Shown here piece after piece: positions 15,878 to 23,889 of a stretch of 37,755 nucleotides of DNA. Below the pieces are notes generated by a model, which worked only from the letters and a program-made list of their open reading frames with translations, ran no database searches and was not told the origin of the DNA. This DNA is from DASZIT01 sp036489495 (GTDB lineage: Bacteria > Actinomycetota > Acidimicrobiia > Acidimicrobiales > RAAP-2), in contig DASXFR010000068.1 of the NCBI GenBank assembly GCA_036489495.1, positions 1-37,755 of the forward strand, written 5' to 3'. The translations under genes and the position numbers were made by a program. Each line of letters opens with the position of its first letter. Positions within the stretch are counted from its first letter, which is position 1.

Positions 15878-17092
15878 ATGAATCTCAATCTGTTGGAACG
15901 GGTGGCCGACCAGCTGAGGACCGGGCTGGCCGACTTCGAGCCCGAGCGCATGACCGGCGCCGACGCCGCCCGGATGCTGGCCGGCTTTGCCGAGATCGAG
16001 AAACTCGCCGCCGGCGGCAAGCTCCTGGCGGCCCGCCGGGTGGAGTCGTCCAATGTCTGGCGCCGCCAGGGACACCGTTCGGCCGCCGCCCACGTGGCCG
16101 AAGCGACCGGTTCCGGGCTGGGCCCGGCCATCAATGCCCTGAAGGCGGCCCGGTGTCTGGGGTCGCTCCCGGCCACCGACGACGCCATGCGCAACGGACG
16201 GTTGTCGGAAACCCAGGTCAAGGAGATCGCCGGGGCGGCCATCGTCCAGCCCGACGCCGAACAGGAGTTGGTGGATGCCGCCGGGAAGCAGCCGCTGAAC
16301 GTCCTCAAGCTCCGCTGTCGCCGGGTGAAGGCGGCCGGCATCGACCCGGCCCAGGCCTACGAGAAGATCCGCCGGGGCCGCTACCTCCACCACTGGACCG
16401 ACGACGAGGGCGCGGTCCGGTTCGAAGCCCGGGTGACCGCCGACGACGGGGCCCGGCTGGCGGCCGCGGTGAAAGCCGAAGCCCGTCGCCTGGCCGCCGA
16501 TGCCCGGCGGGCGGGATGCGAGGAGCCGGCCAAGGCGCTGGCCGCTGATGCCCTGGTCGGGCTGGCCTGCCGGCCGGACACTTCGGAGGGGCAGGAAGGA
16601 TCGGATCGCCCGGCACCGGGACCCGCCACCATGGTCCATGTACGGGTCGACCACGAGGCGCTGCTGCGCGGGCATCTGGAGCCCGGGGAGATTTGCGAGA
16701 TTCCCGGCATCGGGCCGATCCCCGTCGGCGTCGCCCGTCGCCTGGCCGCCGACTCCATCCTTAGCGTGCTCATCACCGACGGGGTGGACGTGACGTCGGT
16801 GGCTCACGCCGGCCGCACCATCCCGGTTGCTCTCCGCACCGCCCTGATCGAACGGGATCCGGTCTGCGTGGTCCCGGGTTGCGGCATCCGCGACGGGCTG
16901 GAGATCGACCACGTGCAGCCGTTCGGCAACGACGGACCGACGTCTCTGGCCAATCTGGCCCGGCTGTGCCACTGGCACCACTACCTCAAGACCCACCAGC
17001 AGTACCGCCTGGCCCGGAGCGGGGACCAGTGGGAGTGGCAACCTCCGCCGGTCGCCGATCACCAGTTGGTGGCTACCGGCCCCTCCGGCTGA
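15878..17092 (+). CDS. DUF222 / HNH endonuclease domain protein (13E12 family)
   Basis: A 404-aa protein. The helical DUF222 region spans ~15-290 (MTGADAARMLAGFAEIEKLAAGGKLLAARRV..., GRLSETQVKEIAGAA...). The C-terminal HNH nuclease motif is CVVPGCGIRDGLEIDHVQPFGNDGPTSLANLARLCHWHHYLKTH, with metal-binding Cys pair and the H-N-H triad visible. Such genes occur in many copies in actinobacteria, notably the mycobacterial 13E12 repeat family, often with mobile-element links, but their role is not settled. ATG 15878 is preceded by no ribosome site. No IS ends or target duplications are visible around it. Confidence 0.85.
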   Translation: MNLNLLERVADQLRTGLADFEPERMTGADAARMLAGFAEIEKLAAGGKLLAARRVESSNVWRRQGHRSAAAHVAEATGSGLGPAINALKAARCLGSLPATDDAMRNGRLSETQVKEIAGAAIVQPDAEQELVDAAGKQPLNVLKLRCRRVKAAGIDPAQAYEKIRRGRYLHHWTDDEGAVRFEARVTADDGARLAAAVKAEARRLAADARRAGCEEPAKALAADALVGLACRPDTSEGQEGSDRPAPGPATMVHVRVDHEALLRGHLEPGEICEIPGIGPIPVGVARRLAADSILSVLITDGVDVTSVAHAGRTIPVALRTALIERDPVCVVPGCGIRDGLEIDHVQPFGNDGPTSLANLARLCHWHHYLKTHQQYRLARSGDQWEWQPPPVADHQLVATGPSG

Positions 17093-17129
17093 ACCGGCCG
17101 AATTCCCGAGGCACCGCAGGTCTTTTTGT

Positions 17130-18425
17130 TCAGTCCGGATCTGTCCCGGGCTGACCCTGTCGCCGGCGCCAGGCGGCCTCGGCCCGGAACCCGACTTCCC
17201 GCAGTGTCTGGCCTATCCGCCGTGCCGCCCGGGCGACGTCGTCGTGCTCGGCCTTGACCCGTCCCGGGCTCACCTTCATCCGGATCAGGTTCCCGTCCAC
17301 CTCGACGGTGTCGAAGCTTCGAGCCGCCGGCCACCGCTGGCCGATCGAGGCGCGGACACCCAAGGTGCCGGTCTCGGCCCGGAGCAGAGCGCGGATCCGG
17401 GGGGCGGCCGACGGATCGCACAAGACGTGGACCACCGAGCCGGGTCGCCCCTTTTTCATCACCACCGGCGACAGCCAGGCGTCGTGGGCGCCCGACTCGA
17501 GCAGCACCGCCACCGCGTGCGCCAGCTGTTCGCCGGTGGCGTCGTCGACGTTGGCCTCGAGGTGGAGGACCGGCTGGCCGGCGTCGGCCTCCGGATGCCC
17601 GCCCCCGCCCGAGCCCCCGTGGCTCTCGGCGCCGCCCGGCGCCCATCCGTTGACGTCATCGGGCAACTCGGCCCCGTCGACTTGCTCGATGCGGGTGCCG
17701 ATCACCACCTGGGTCAGGTTGGGCAACTCGTCGAGCTCCCGGGTGCCGGCCCCGAACCCGCTGGTCACCAGGTGCATAGGCGGCAGTGGCCCGAACCCGG
17801 TGGCCATCGCGGCCAGCAGGGCCGCCCCGGTGGGGGTGGTGAGCTCCACCGGGATATCCCGGCCCCAGGTCGGCATCCCCTCCAGCAGCGCCACCACGGC
17901 CGGCGCCGGGTTGGGGAGCATCCCGTGGGCGGTCCGCACCATGCCCATGCCCGTCGCCACCGGGCTCGATTCGATGTCGTCCACCCCGAGGACCTCGAGG
18001 GCGGCGATGGTCCCGACCACATCCACGATGGTGTCGTGGCCGCCGACCTCGTGGAAGTGGACCTGGTCGACCGGTCGGCGGTGCAGGCGTGCCTCGACTT
18101 CGGCCAACGCCGCGAAGGTGGCCAACGCCCGGCGGGTGACCCGTTCGGGGAGGCGGGCTTCCTCCACCAGTCCGACGATGTGAGGGTAGGTACGGACCAC
18201 CACCGAGTCGTTCACGGTCACCACGGCCTGGGTGGCGGCGATCCCGCCCCGGAGCACCGACTCGCGCTCGAGGCCCCACCCGCCGAACGGGAGCCGTTCG
18301 AGCAGGGCCAACACCTGGTCGAAATCCGCCCCGGCATCCAGCAGGCTGCCGAGCGCCATGTCCCCGGCAATACCGGCGAAGCAGTGGAACCAGGCCACCG
18401 TGCGGGGGCCGCCGGCGACGCTCAC
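17130..18425 (-). CDS. larC: Nickel insertion protein LarC
   Basis: A 431-aa protein that inserts nickel into the pyridinium bis-thiocarboxylate made by LarB/LarE, using CTP, to finish the nickel-pincer nucleotide. GTG 18425 overlaps the larB stop (GTGA). Signatures are AWFHCFAGIAGDMALGSLLDAGA at the N-terminus, HFHEVGGHDTIVDVVGTIAALE, and LTTPTGAALLAAMATGFGPLP. A His/Gly-rich loop (~HGGSGGGGH) follows, then the C-terminal half with LEANVDDATGEQLAHAVAVLLESGAHDAWLSPVVMKKGRPG and RMKVSPGRVKAEHDDVARAARR. In Lactobacillus the two halves are joined by ribosomal frameshifting; here they are one uninterrupted frame. Confidence 0.93.
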   Translation of the reverse strand: MSVAGGPRTVAWFHCFAGIAGDMALGSLLDAGADFDQVLALLERLPFGGWGLERESVLRGGIAATQAVVTVNDSVVVRTYPHIVGLVEEARLPERVTRRALATFAALAEVEARLHRRPVDQVHFHEVGGHDTIVDVVGTIAALEVLGVDDIESSPVATGMGMVRTAHGMLPNPAPAVVALLEGMPTWGRDIPVELTTPTGAALLAAMATGFGPLPPMHLVTSGFGAGTRELDELPNLTQVVIGTRIEQVDGAELPDDVNGWAPGGAESHGGSGGGGHPEADAGQPVLHLEANVDDATGEQLAHAVAVLLESGAHDAWLSPVVMKKGRPGSVVHVLCDPSAAPRIRALLRAETGTLGVRASIGQRWPAARSFDTVEVDGNLIRMKVSPGRVKAEHDDVARAARRIGQTLREVGFRAEAAWRRRQGQPGTDPD

Positions 18426-19210
18426 GGCAGGGCGCGGGCCACCGCGCAGGCGGCCCCGAACCCGTTGTCGATGCCGACCACCGTGATCCCGGCCGCGCAG
18501 GAGGCGTGCATGGCCAACAGCGCGGTGACTCCTTCGAGTCCGGCGCCGTAGCCGGTGCTGGTCGGTACGGCGATGACCGGTGCCGGGGTGATACCGCCGA
18601 CCAGGCTGGCCAGGGCACCTTCCATGCCGGCGACGACCACCACGGCATCGGTTTCGGCCAACTCGTCGGCCGACGCCAACAACCGGTGGACGCCGGCCAC
18701 GCCGCAGTCGACCAGCAGGGTCGGGCGGAGTCCCAGCGCCACCAGCGTGGCTTCGCACTCGCGGGCCACCGGGAGATCTGACGTCCCGGCGGTGATGATG
18801 AGGGTGCGGGCCGACCTCGACGGCGCCGGTCGCCACACCACGGTGGCGAGCTCGCCCCGGATCTGATCGCCACCGGTGGCGAAACCGGTCACGGTGCGGT
18901 TGCCACCCGGATGGTCGGCCATCACCCGTTCGACCTGGGCGCCATCCGCCCGGGTGAGGATCACCGGGCTCGAGTCGGAGTCGGCCAGGCCATCCAGCAG
19001 CTCGCCGATGATCGCCGAGCACTGTTCGGGGGTCTTGCCCTGCCCATAGACGGCCTCCGGGAAACCCTGGCGGAGGGACCGATGATGGTCGACCTTGGCG
19101 AATCCGAGCTCGGCGAAGGGCAGCCGCCGCAGCCGGAAGACGGCATCATCGGGGGTGCAGGCGCCGGAGCGCACGTCGTCGAGCAGGCGTTGAAGGGCGA
19201 GTTCGTCCAT
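18422..19210 (-). CDS. larB: Pyridinium-3,5-biscarboxylate mononucleotide synthase LarB
   Basis: A 262-aa enzyme related to AIR carboxylase (PurE). It carboxylates and hydrolyses nicotinic acid adenine dinucleotide to start nickel-pincer cofactor synthesis. Visible blocks are LRRLPFAELGFAKVDHHRSLRQGFPEAVYGQGKTPEQ (N-terminal LarB-specific part), LIITAGTSDLPVARECEATL, VVVVAGMEGALASLVGG and VIAVPTSTGYGAGLEGVTALLAMHASCAAGITVVGIDNGFGAA. The last block holds the nucleotide-binding and catalytic region. I start at ATG 19210 (MDELALQ); an in-frame extension upstream to 19249 would run into the divergent pheA. It is translationally coupled to larC. Confidence 0.93.
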   Translation of the reverse strand: MDELALQRLLDDVRSGACTPDDAVFRLRRLPFAELGFAKVDHHRSLRQGFPEAVYGQGKTPEQCSAIIGELLDGLADSDSSPVILTRADGAQVERVMADHPGGNRTVTGFATGGDQIRGELATVVWRPAPSRSARTLIITAGTSDLPVARECEATLVALGLRPTLLVDCGVAGVHRLLASADELAETDAVVVVAGMEGALASLVGGITPAPVIAVPTSTGYGAGLEGVTALLAMHASCAAGITVVGIDNGFGAACAVARALP

Positions 19211-19219
19211 TTGGTTCAC

Positions 19220-19236
19220 TATCCTGCCTGGGTATG
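19220..19236 (+). promoter_or_regulatory. Leaderless -10 element for pheA within a 23-bp divergent spacer
   Basis: TATCCT (19220-19225) lies 8 nt before ATG 19234. On the other strand GATAGT lies 7 nt before the larB ATG. Only 23 bp separate the two start codons, so the -10 elements overlap and neither mRNA can have a leader of useful length. Confidence 0.5.
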
Positions 19237-20226
19237 GCCTCGGACGCACCTCAGGACTCGGAACCGGGCGGTCGGCTCCGGATCGGCTTCCTCGGCCCGC
19301 AAGGCACCTTCACCGAGGAGGCGCTCTTCACCCAGCCCGACTATGCGAAAGCCGAGCTGGTGACCCTCCATTCTCTCGCCGACGTGCTCGAATCGGTGCA
19401 GGAGGGCCGGGTCGATCTGGGCTTCGTCCCCATCGAGAACGCCATCGAAGGCACCGTCCGGGACACCATCGATAGCCTGGTCTTCGACAATGACCTCTTG
19501 ATTCAGCGGGAGGTGGTTCTCGACATCCACCTCCACCTGATGGCCCCCGCCGGGGTGAAATTGAGCGACGTCCAGCGGGTGGCCTCGATTCCGGTGGCCA
19601 CCGCCCAATGCCGCCGATTCCTGGTCGGGAAGCTGCCGTCGGCGGAAACGATCGCCACCAACTCGACGGCCGATGCTGCCCGGTTGCTGGGGGAGGGGGA
19701 TCCTGTGCTCACCGGGATCCCGACCGCGGCCATCGCTCCCCGGTTGGCGGCGTCCCTCTACGGATTGGAGATCCTGGTCGAGGACGTCGAGGACCATCCC
19801 GAGAACCAGACCCGGTTCGTGTCGTTGGCCCGCAGTGGGATCCCGGCCCCCACCGGCCATGACCGGACGAGTATCGCCTGCTTTCAGAGTGCCGATCACC
19901 CCGGGAGCCTCTACGGCATCCTCGGGCAGTTCGCCGCCCGGAACATCAACCTGACCAAGTTGGAATCACGCCCGACCAAGAAGGTGCTCGGGGAGTACTG
20001 CTTCATTGTCGACCTCGAGGGGCACATCGCCGACGAGGTGATCGCCGACTGCCTGCGCGACCTTCACGCCGAGCTGGCGGACGTGAAGTACCTCGGTTCC
20101 TATCCGGCCGCCGGGGCGGCGGGACCTGCCATCCGTCGCGAAGTCGACGCCGCCTGGCGCCAGGCCGACGGATGGATCGACGAATTGCGGGCCCAGGTGA
20201 AGCCTTCCGATACGCCTCGTGGCTGA
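19234..20226 (+). CDS. pheA: Prephenate dehydratase
   Basis: A 330-aa monofunctional prephenate dehydratase that makes phenylpyruvate for phenylalanine synthesis. The catalytic part (16-~195) shows RIGFLGPQGTFTEEA, VPIENAIEGTVRDTID, STADAAR and ENQTRF (the TRF catalytic motif, 193-195). An ACT domain follows (~210-290) with GSLYGILGQFAARNINLTKLESRP, where GSLY and ESRP form the phenylalanine-binding feedback site. No chorismate mutase domain is present. It is slightly longer than usual at the C-terminus. It is divergent from larB and followed by tRNA-Ser. Confidence 0.95.
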   Translation: MASDAPQDSEPGGRLRIGFLGPQGTFTEEALFTQPDYAKAELVTLHSLADVLESVQEGRVDLGFVPIENAIEGTVRDTIDSLVFDNDLLIQREVVLDIHLHLMAPAGVKLSDVQRVASIPVATAQCRRFLVGKLPSAETIATNSTADAARLLGEGDPVLTGIPTAAIAPRLAASLYGLEILVEDVEDHPENQTRFVSLARSGIPAPTGHDRTSIACFQSADHPGSLYGILGQFAARNINLTKLESRPTKKVLGEYCFIVDLEGHIADEVIADCLRDLHAELADVKYLGSYPAAGAAGPAIRREVDAAWRQADGWIDELRAQVKPSDTPRG

Positions 20227-20275
20227 GGCGGAGAGGCGCCCGCGGCTGACACTGCGGCTACCCTGACGGGCGTTC

Positions 20276-20360
20276 GGAGGGATGGCAGAGTGGACGAATG
20301 CGCGGCTCTTGAAAAGCCGTGAGACGCAAGTTTCCGTGGGTTCGAATCACACTCCCTCCG
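20276..20360 (+). tRNA. tRNA-Ser (anticodon UGA)
   Basis: An 85-nt cloverleaf. The acceptor GGAGGGA (20276-20282) pairs with TCCCTCC (20353-20359), with discriminator G 20360. The anticodon stem CGGCT (20303-20307)/AGCCG (20315-20319) encloses loop CTTGAAA, with anticodon TGA at 20310-20312. A long variable arm (class II) follows, and the T-loop is GGTTCGAATC. CCA is not encoded. The stretch 20361-20439 after it holds nothing I can identify. Confidence 0.97.
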
Positions 20361-20439
20361 CTGGTCCGGCAGTCCATCGGTAACGGTTTAGGCGATCGCC
20401 GCGGCCCTAGCCGTTCGTCCGCGACAGGAGGACTGACGT

Positions 20440-20988
20440 CTACGACGTAACCGGTTCGCGCCCCTCCGCGTGGCTAGACACGCCCGGGGCAAAGATGCCG
20501 CGCAGTCCCAGTTGTTCGGGGGGCGATCCTTTGACGGCCATCAGGTGCTCGAGCACTCGCTCGCTGATCCGCCGAAGTTCCTCGAGCTGCTCGGCGTCGA
20601 GTTGGTCGAACAGGTGGGTGCGCACACCCTCTGCGTGCACCGGGGCGGCGGCCTCGATCGCGGAGAAGCCTTCTTCGGTGAGTACGGCGAAAGCCCCCCG
20701 GCGGTCCATTTGACTGGCCTCCCGCCGGATCCAGCCGACCGACTCCAGCCGGGCCATCGAGTGGGACAGTCGGCTGCGCGACGACTGGGACAGGTCAGCC
20801 AGGTCGCTCATCCGCAGCCGCCGCTCGGGGGCCTCGGCCAGGGGGGCCAGGATCTCGTAGTAAGGGCTGGGAACCTCCGTCTGGTGGTCGAGCTCATGTT
20901 CCAGCTGATCGAACAGCAGCCTGGTGGCCTGCACAAACGTCCGCCAGGTTCGTTGCTCGTCCTCGCTTAGCCACCGCGTCCCGGCCAT
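20440..20988 (-). CDS. MarR-family transcriptional regulator
   Basis: A 182-aa winged-helix repressor-type protein. The wHTH (~50-115) reads YYEILAPLAEAPERRLRMSDLADLSQSSRSRLSHSMARLESVGWIRREASQMDRRGAFAVLTEEG, with the recognition helix QSSRSRLSHSMARLE and the wing DRRGAFAVLT. Terminal helices would form the dimer interface. It is divergent from the reductase-like gene at 21105, with two palindromes between them that share TTGA/TCAA half-sites, so it probably controls both genes. A TAGGCT lies 6 nt before its ATG, suggesting a leaderless mRNA. Confidence 0.9.
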   Translation of the reverse strand: MAGTRWLSEDEQRTWRTFVQATRLLFDQLEHELDHQTEVPSPYYEILAPLAEAPERRLRMSDLADLSQSSRSRLSHSMARLESVGWIRREASQMDRRGAFAVLTEEGFSAIEAAAPVHAEGVRTHLFDQLDAEQLEELRRISERVLEHLMAVKGSPPEQLGLRGIFAPGVSSHAEGREPVTS

Positions 20989-21015
20989 TTTCCCAGCCTA
21001 CCAGGCAGTTCGGCA

Positions 21016-21037
21016 TTTGGTTGACTTTTCAATCAAA
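21016..21037. promoter_or_regulatory. Palindromic operator candidate 1 (MarR)
   Basis: TTTGGTTGA (21016-21024), a 4-nt gap, then TCAATCAAA (21029-21037): 9-bp arms with one mismatch. It covers TTGACT (21021-21026), a good -35 for the reductase gene with GATAAT (21042-21047) 15 bp on. A protein bound here would block that promoter. Confidence 0.65.
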
Positions 21038-21053
21038 CCTAGATAATGTATCT

Positions 21054-21066
21054 TTCAACAGTTGAA
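21054..21066. promoter_or_regulatory. Palindromic operator candidate 2 (MarR)
   Basis: TTCAAC-A-GTTGAA is a perfect 6-1-6 palindrome just downstream of the presumed -10. It shares the TCAA/TTGA half-site with candidate 1. Confidence 0.55.
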
Positions 21067-21104
21067 TTCACAACTAGTGGGTCAACGGATACGAGGGGAG
21101 CATC

Positions 21105-21671
21105 ATGACTGTTACCTACACCTTCGACGTCTTTGCCAGCCTCGACGGCTACGGCTCCCATAGTGGCAACTGGGGCGGCTACTGGGGCAAGCAAGGCCCC
21201 GAGCTGCTCGGCCACCGCCTCGACTTGTACGGCGCGGAGCAGCGGATGGTCTTCGGGCCCAAGACGTATCGGCAATTCGAGTCGAGCACCCAGGCGTCCG
21301 ACGCGGTTGACCCGTGGGCCACTCGGATGAGGAGCATGCCAACAACGGTGGTATCGACCACACTGGAAGGACCCCTCGCCTGGCCGGACGCGACGGTCGT
21401 GAGCGGTGACGCCGTCGAAGTCGTCGCCCGGCTTAAGGATGAGTCCGAGGTACCGTTGCGCTCCCACGGCAGTCTGTCGATGAACCGGGCGCTGATGGGC
21501 GCCGGCCTGGTCGACCGCGTCCAGGTGACGCTTTTCCCTGTGATCACCGGTCAGACCGGGTTGTGCCCGATCTTCCAGGGTGGGGCCGACTTCGACCTCG
21601 AGCTCATCGAGAGCCGGACGCTCGACGGCGACACCCAAGAGCTCATCTATCGGCCCACCCTGCACGTCTGA
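21105..21671 (+). CDS. RibD C-terminal / dihydrofolate-reductase-like protein
   Basis: A 188-aa protein of the bacterial 'dihydrofolate reductase family' (RibD_C, PF01872 type), probably an NADPH-dependent reductase. The pattern is YTFDVFASLDGYG at the start, RMVFGPKTYRQFE, MPTTVVSTTLEGP, VVARLKDESEVPLRSHGSLSMNRALMGAGLVDRVQVTLFPVITGQTG and a C-terminal beta hairpin. These proteins are rarely true DHFR and often accompany stress or drug-responsive MarR/TetR regulators. AGGGGAG precedes the ATG. It is divergent from the MarR gene and probably repressed by it. Confidence 0.85.
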   Translation: MTVTYTFDVFASLDGYGSHSGNWGGYWGKQGPELLGHRLDLYGAEQRMVFGPKTYRQFESSTQASDAVDPWATRMRSMPTTVVSTTLEGPLAWPDATVVSGDAVEVVARLKDESEVPLRSHGSLSMNRALMGAGLVDRVQVTLFPVITGQTGLCPIFQGGADFDLELIESRTLDGDTQELIYRPTLHV

Positions 21672-21803
21672 CCGGGGCCTAAATTTCCACTTCACCTGGA
21701 CAATTCGTTGACCCACAACTCCGAACTGGTCGTTGCCTGAGCGCGAGCCAACCGCGATCTGGGCCATTCCAGAGCAAGAGTCATCCTCCCGCCCGCCGGG
21801 ATG

Positions 21804-23771
21804 TTAGGCATCGATGCGATCGCTACCCCTCGCATCGGCGGTGACGTTCCACCCCGGTGCCGGCGAGTAGCGGCAGGTGACTCCCGTAACCAGGCTGGTT
21901 CGCAGGTGGAGGCCGAGCTCGGGCTCGACGGCTTCGATCGCCGTCAGGGCACGCACGAGTGCCTTGCGCACCGCGGTTCGGGCGCGCTCGTTGTCATCGG
22001 GAAATGAGCGCGCCCGGCCGCCCAGCCCGACAGACGATCGGAGAACGTTCGTGAGGGTGGCGAGCTCCCGACGGTAACGACTGGCAGCCGAAGCCTCGAG
22101 ATCGTCGCGACCGAGCAAGGTGGTTAGCTCCCGGGTGCGACGGCGGTAGCTCGAAAGGGCGCGCTCGTCGGTGAGCGCGTCGGAGCGGGATGCTCGCAGA
22201 ATGCCATCGGAGGCAAGGCTCAACACATCGAGGTCCAGGTCAGGTCGGATGATCAGCTTGACGAGGTAGGAGAACCCAACCCGATCGGGTAAAAGCGTCG
22301 CCCGACCGTCGACGGCGATCCGGAAGCCCCCGGGGCATGACCGAAGAGACGCTTCGCGGGAGCGCCCCGCGTTCGGAGACGCCAGCTTGCCTCCGACCAA
22401 CCAGGCGGGTGGCGCAGGAAGCACCATACCGATTCGGCTGGCCCGGTCCTCGGCCCGATGGGCCAGTTGTTCGGCTCGAGTCTGGTCACTTTGCCCTCCC
22501 CCGGCACGCAAAACGGCAGCAAGGGTGTGCTCGGTGAGCACCGCCATCGGCCGGTTCCCGAGTCGGCGGTCGGCACGAATTGCGGCGTCGAGGTGGTGGA
22601 CGGCGGCGTCGATGCGACCGGTCGTGGCGGCACACAGCCCGAGGGCTCGTTCGGCCGATCCGAGGCACACCACCGCCAAAGAGGGCATGACCGGAAGATG
22701 GGCGTATGGGGCCAAGAGCTCGCCTGCACTTGCGGCAACCTCTGCGTCACCGAGGAGATAGGCGGTCTCGGCCACCAGAAACTCGGTCGTCAGCCAGCTG
22801 CTGGAGTGCGGCAGCCTCTCGAGGCCGATTCCACTCAGGCGGGCGAGTGCCTCCTCCGAGGAGTCGAAATCACCGATAGCCGCAGACAGCGCAGCATCTG
22901 CTGACACATATACGTGATCGTTGAATCCCAAACTAGGTGACATCGAGATGGTCCGAACCAGCTCGATGACCTCTTTCTCTCGGCCTTGCCACCACCGCAA
23001 GACGGCGAGCATGGCCCCGTAATAGGCGGGCGCATCGGGATCGCCGGCTGCCACGCCCCGCTCCAAGGCCTTCGTCGCGGCCGCCTCCGCCTTTTCAAAA
23101 CGCCCGGCCCGGGCAGAGACCATCGCCCCGAGCACGTCTGAGACGAAGCAGAGTGCCTCGCAGGCATCCGCCGCGGATCGCTCGCGGAGCTCTTCGAGGG
23201 ACTGGCCGGCACGCACGTCTCCGAGCAGGAAAAGATCCACCGTCCGCCAACAGAGGCCCATGAGGGTGAGGAGTGAGTCTCCCGCTCTCGCGCCCAGACG
23301 AACCACCTCTTCGGCCAATCCGAGACGCACCTCGGCATATCGCGGACTGAGTAGCACGTGGTGGAGTGACGAGAGTGCCTCGGCGGTCGCCGCCTCGTCG
23401 CCGAAGGCGCGCACGGCCTCAACGCCAGCCATGACCGCTTCCACCGGTGCCCCCTGGTAGACAGCTTCGGCCGCTTGGCGAACGACCAGTCGGGCTTCCT
23501 CGACCGAGCCGGCCGGAGCCAGGGAGCGAGCCCGCTGCCAGACAGAATCGACGGCCGTTCGGGCGACGACGTCGCGGTGCTCGTTGACCCAGATGCCGCC
23601 CACTCCCAACGCCGCACTCACGAATGAAGCGGGATGCCCCTCCACCTCGGCAGTCTTCGCCGCCTCCATGTACCCGGCTCGGGCTTCGGCCAGGAGCCCG
23701 GCCCGACGTTTTGTCTCTGCCTGTGCCAAGAGGGAGGTGACCGTCTGCCCGTGCCCCCCGGCGGCATTCAT
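21804..23771 (-). CDS. TPR-rich regulator-like protein without ATPase domain
   Basis: A 655-aa, mostly helical protein. Residues ~10-450 are degenerate TPR-like repeats (ARAGYMEAAKTAEVEGH..., RFEKAEAAATKALERGVAAGDPDA..., DAAVHHLDAAIRADRRLGNRPM). The last ~160 residues (SFSYLVKLIIRPDLDLDVLSL-like wing, RTRELTTLLGRDDLEASAASRYRRELATLTNVLRSSVGLGGRAR..., ERARTAVRKALVRALTAIE..., VTGVTCRYSP) match a C-terminal module seen on many actinobacterial LuxR/AAA-type regulators and cyclase-like ATPases. No Walker A and no classical HTH is visible, so it looks like the sensor/effector half alone. TAGAAT lies 6 nt before the ATG. It diverges from the 1195-aa secreted protein. Confidence 0.7.
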   Translation of the reverse strand: MNAAGGHGQTVTSLLAQAETKRRAGLLAEARAGYMEAAKTAEVEGHPASFVSAALGVGGIWVNEHRDVVARTAVDSVWQRARSLAPAGSVEEARLVVRQAAEAVYQGAPVEAVMAGVEAVRAFGDEAATAEALSSLHHVLLSPRYAEVRLGLAEEVVRLGARAGDSLLTLMGLCWRTVDLFLLGDVRAGQSLEELRERSAADACEALCFVSDVLGAMVSARAGRFEKAEAAATKALERGVAAGDPDAPAYYGAMLAVLRWWQGREKEVIELVRTISMSPSLGFNDHVYVSADAALSAAIGDFDSSEEALARLSGIGLERLPHSSSWLTTEFLVAETAYLLGDAEVAASAGELLAPYAHLPVMPSLAVVCLGSAERALGLCAATTGRIDAAVHHLDAAIRADRRLGNRPMAVLTEHTLAAVLRAGGGQSDQTRAEQLAHRAEDRASRIGMVLPAPPAWLVGGKLASPNAGRSREASLRSCPGGFRIAVDGRATLLPDRVGFSYLVKLIIRPDLDLDVLSLASDGILRASRSDALTDERALSSYRRRTRELTTLLGRDDLEASAASRYRRELATLTNVLRSSVGLGGRARSFPDDNERARTAVRKALVRALTAIEAVEPELGLHLRTSLVTGVTCRYSPAPGWNVTADARGSDRIDA

Positions 23772-23811
23772 CGCCGGATTCTACCCCTGCACCCGCCGCC
23801 GTCCAGGGGTT

Positions 23812-23830
23812 TGTGCCATCTGATGGCACA
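23812..23830. promoter_or_regulatory. Perfect 8-3-8 palindrome between divergent genes
   Basis: TGTGCCAT-CTG-ATGGCACA lies 41 bp upstream of the minus-strand TPR gene and 60 bp upstream of the secreted-protein gene. The symmetry and position are those of an operator serving one or both promoters. The binding protein is unknown. Confidence 0.65.
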
Positions 23831-23889
23831 GGGCGTCACGCCTTAGGTACGAACGAACGGTACGTGGGACGAGATGGAGGAGAATTGCA

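Noticed and set aside
15878..17092. DUF222/HNH gene as a mobile element or homing endonuclease insertion
   Set aside because: No inverted terminal repeats, target duplications or interrupted host gene around it.
17244..18551. 435-aa plus-strand open frame over larC
   Set aside because: His/Gly/Arg-rich shadow translation, no motif; the minus strand encodes clear LarC.
18426..19022. N-terminal extension of larC giving a 630-aa protein
   Set aside because: The extra ~199 residues are larB read in another frame; LarC homology starts at GTG 18425, which overlaps the larB stop.
20276..20440. tRNA-Ser as attachment site of a genomic island
   Set aside because: Gene content changes downstream, but I found no integrase and no repeat of the tRNA 3' end in the window.
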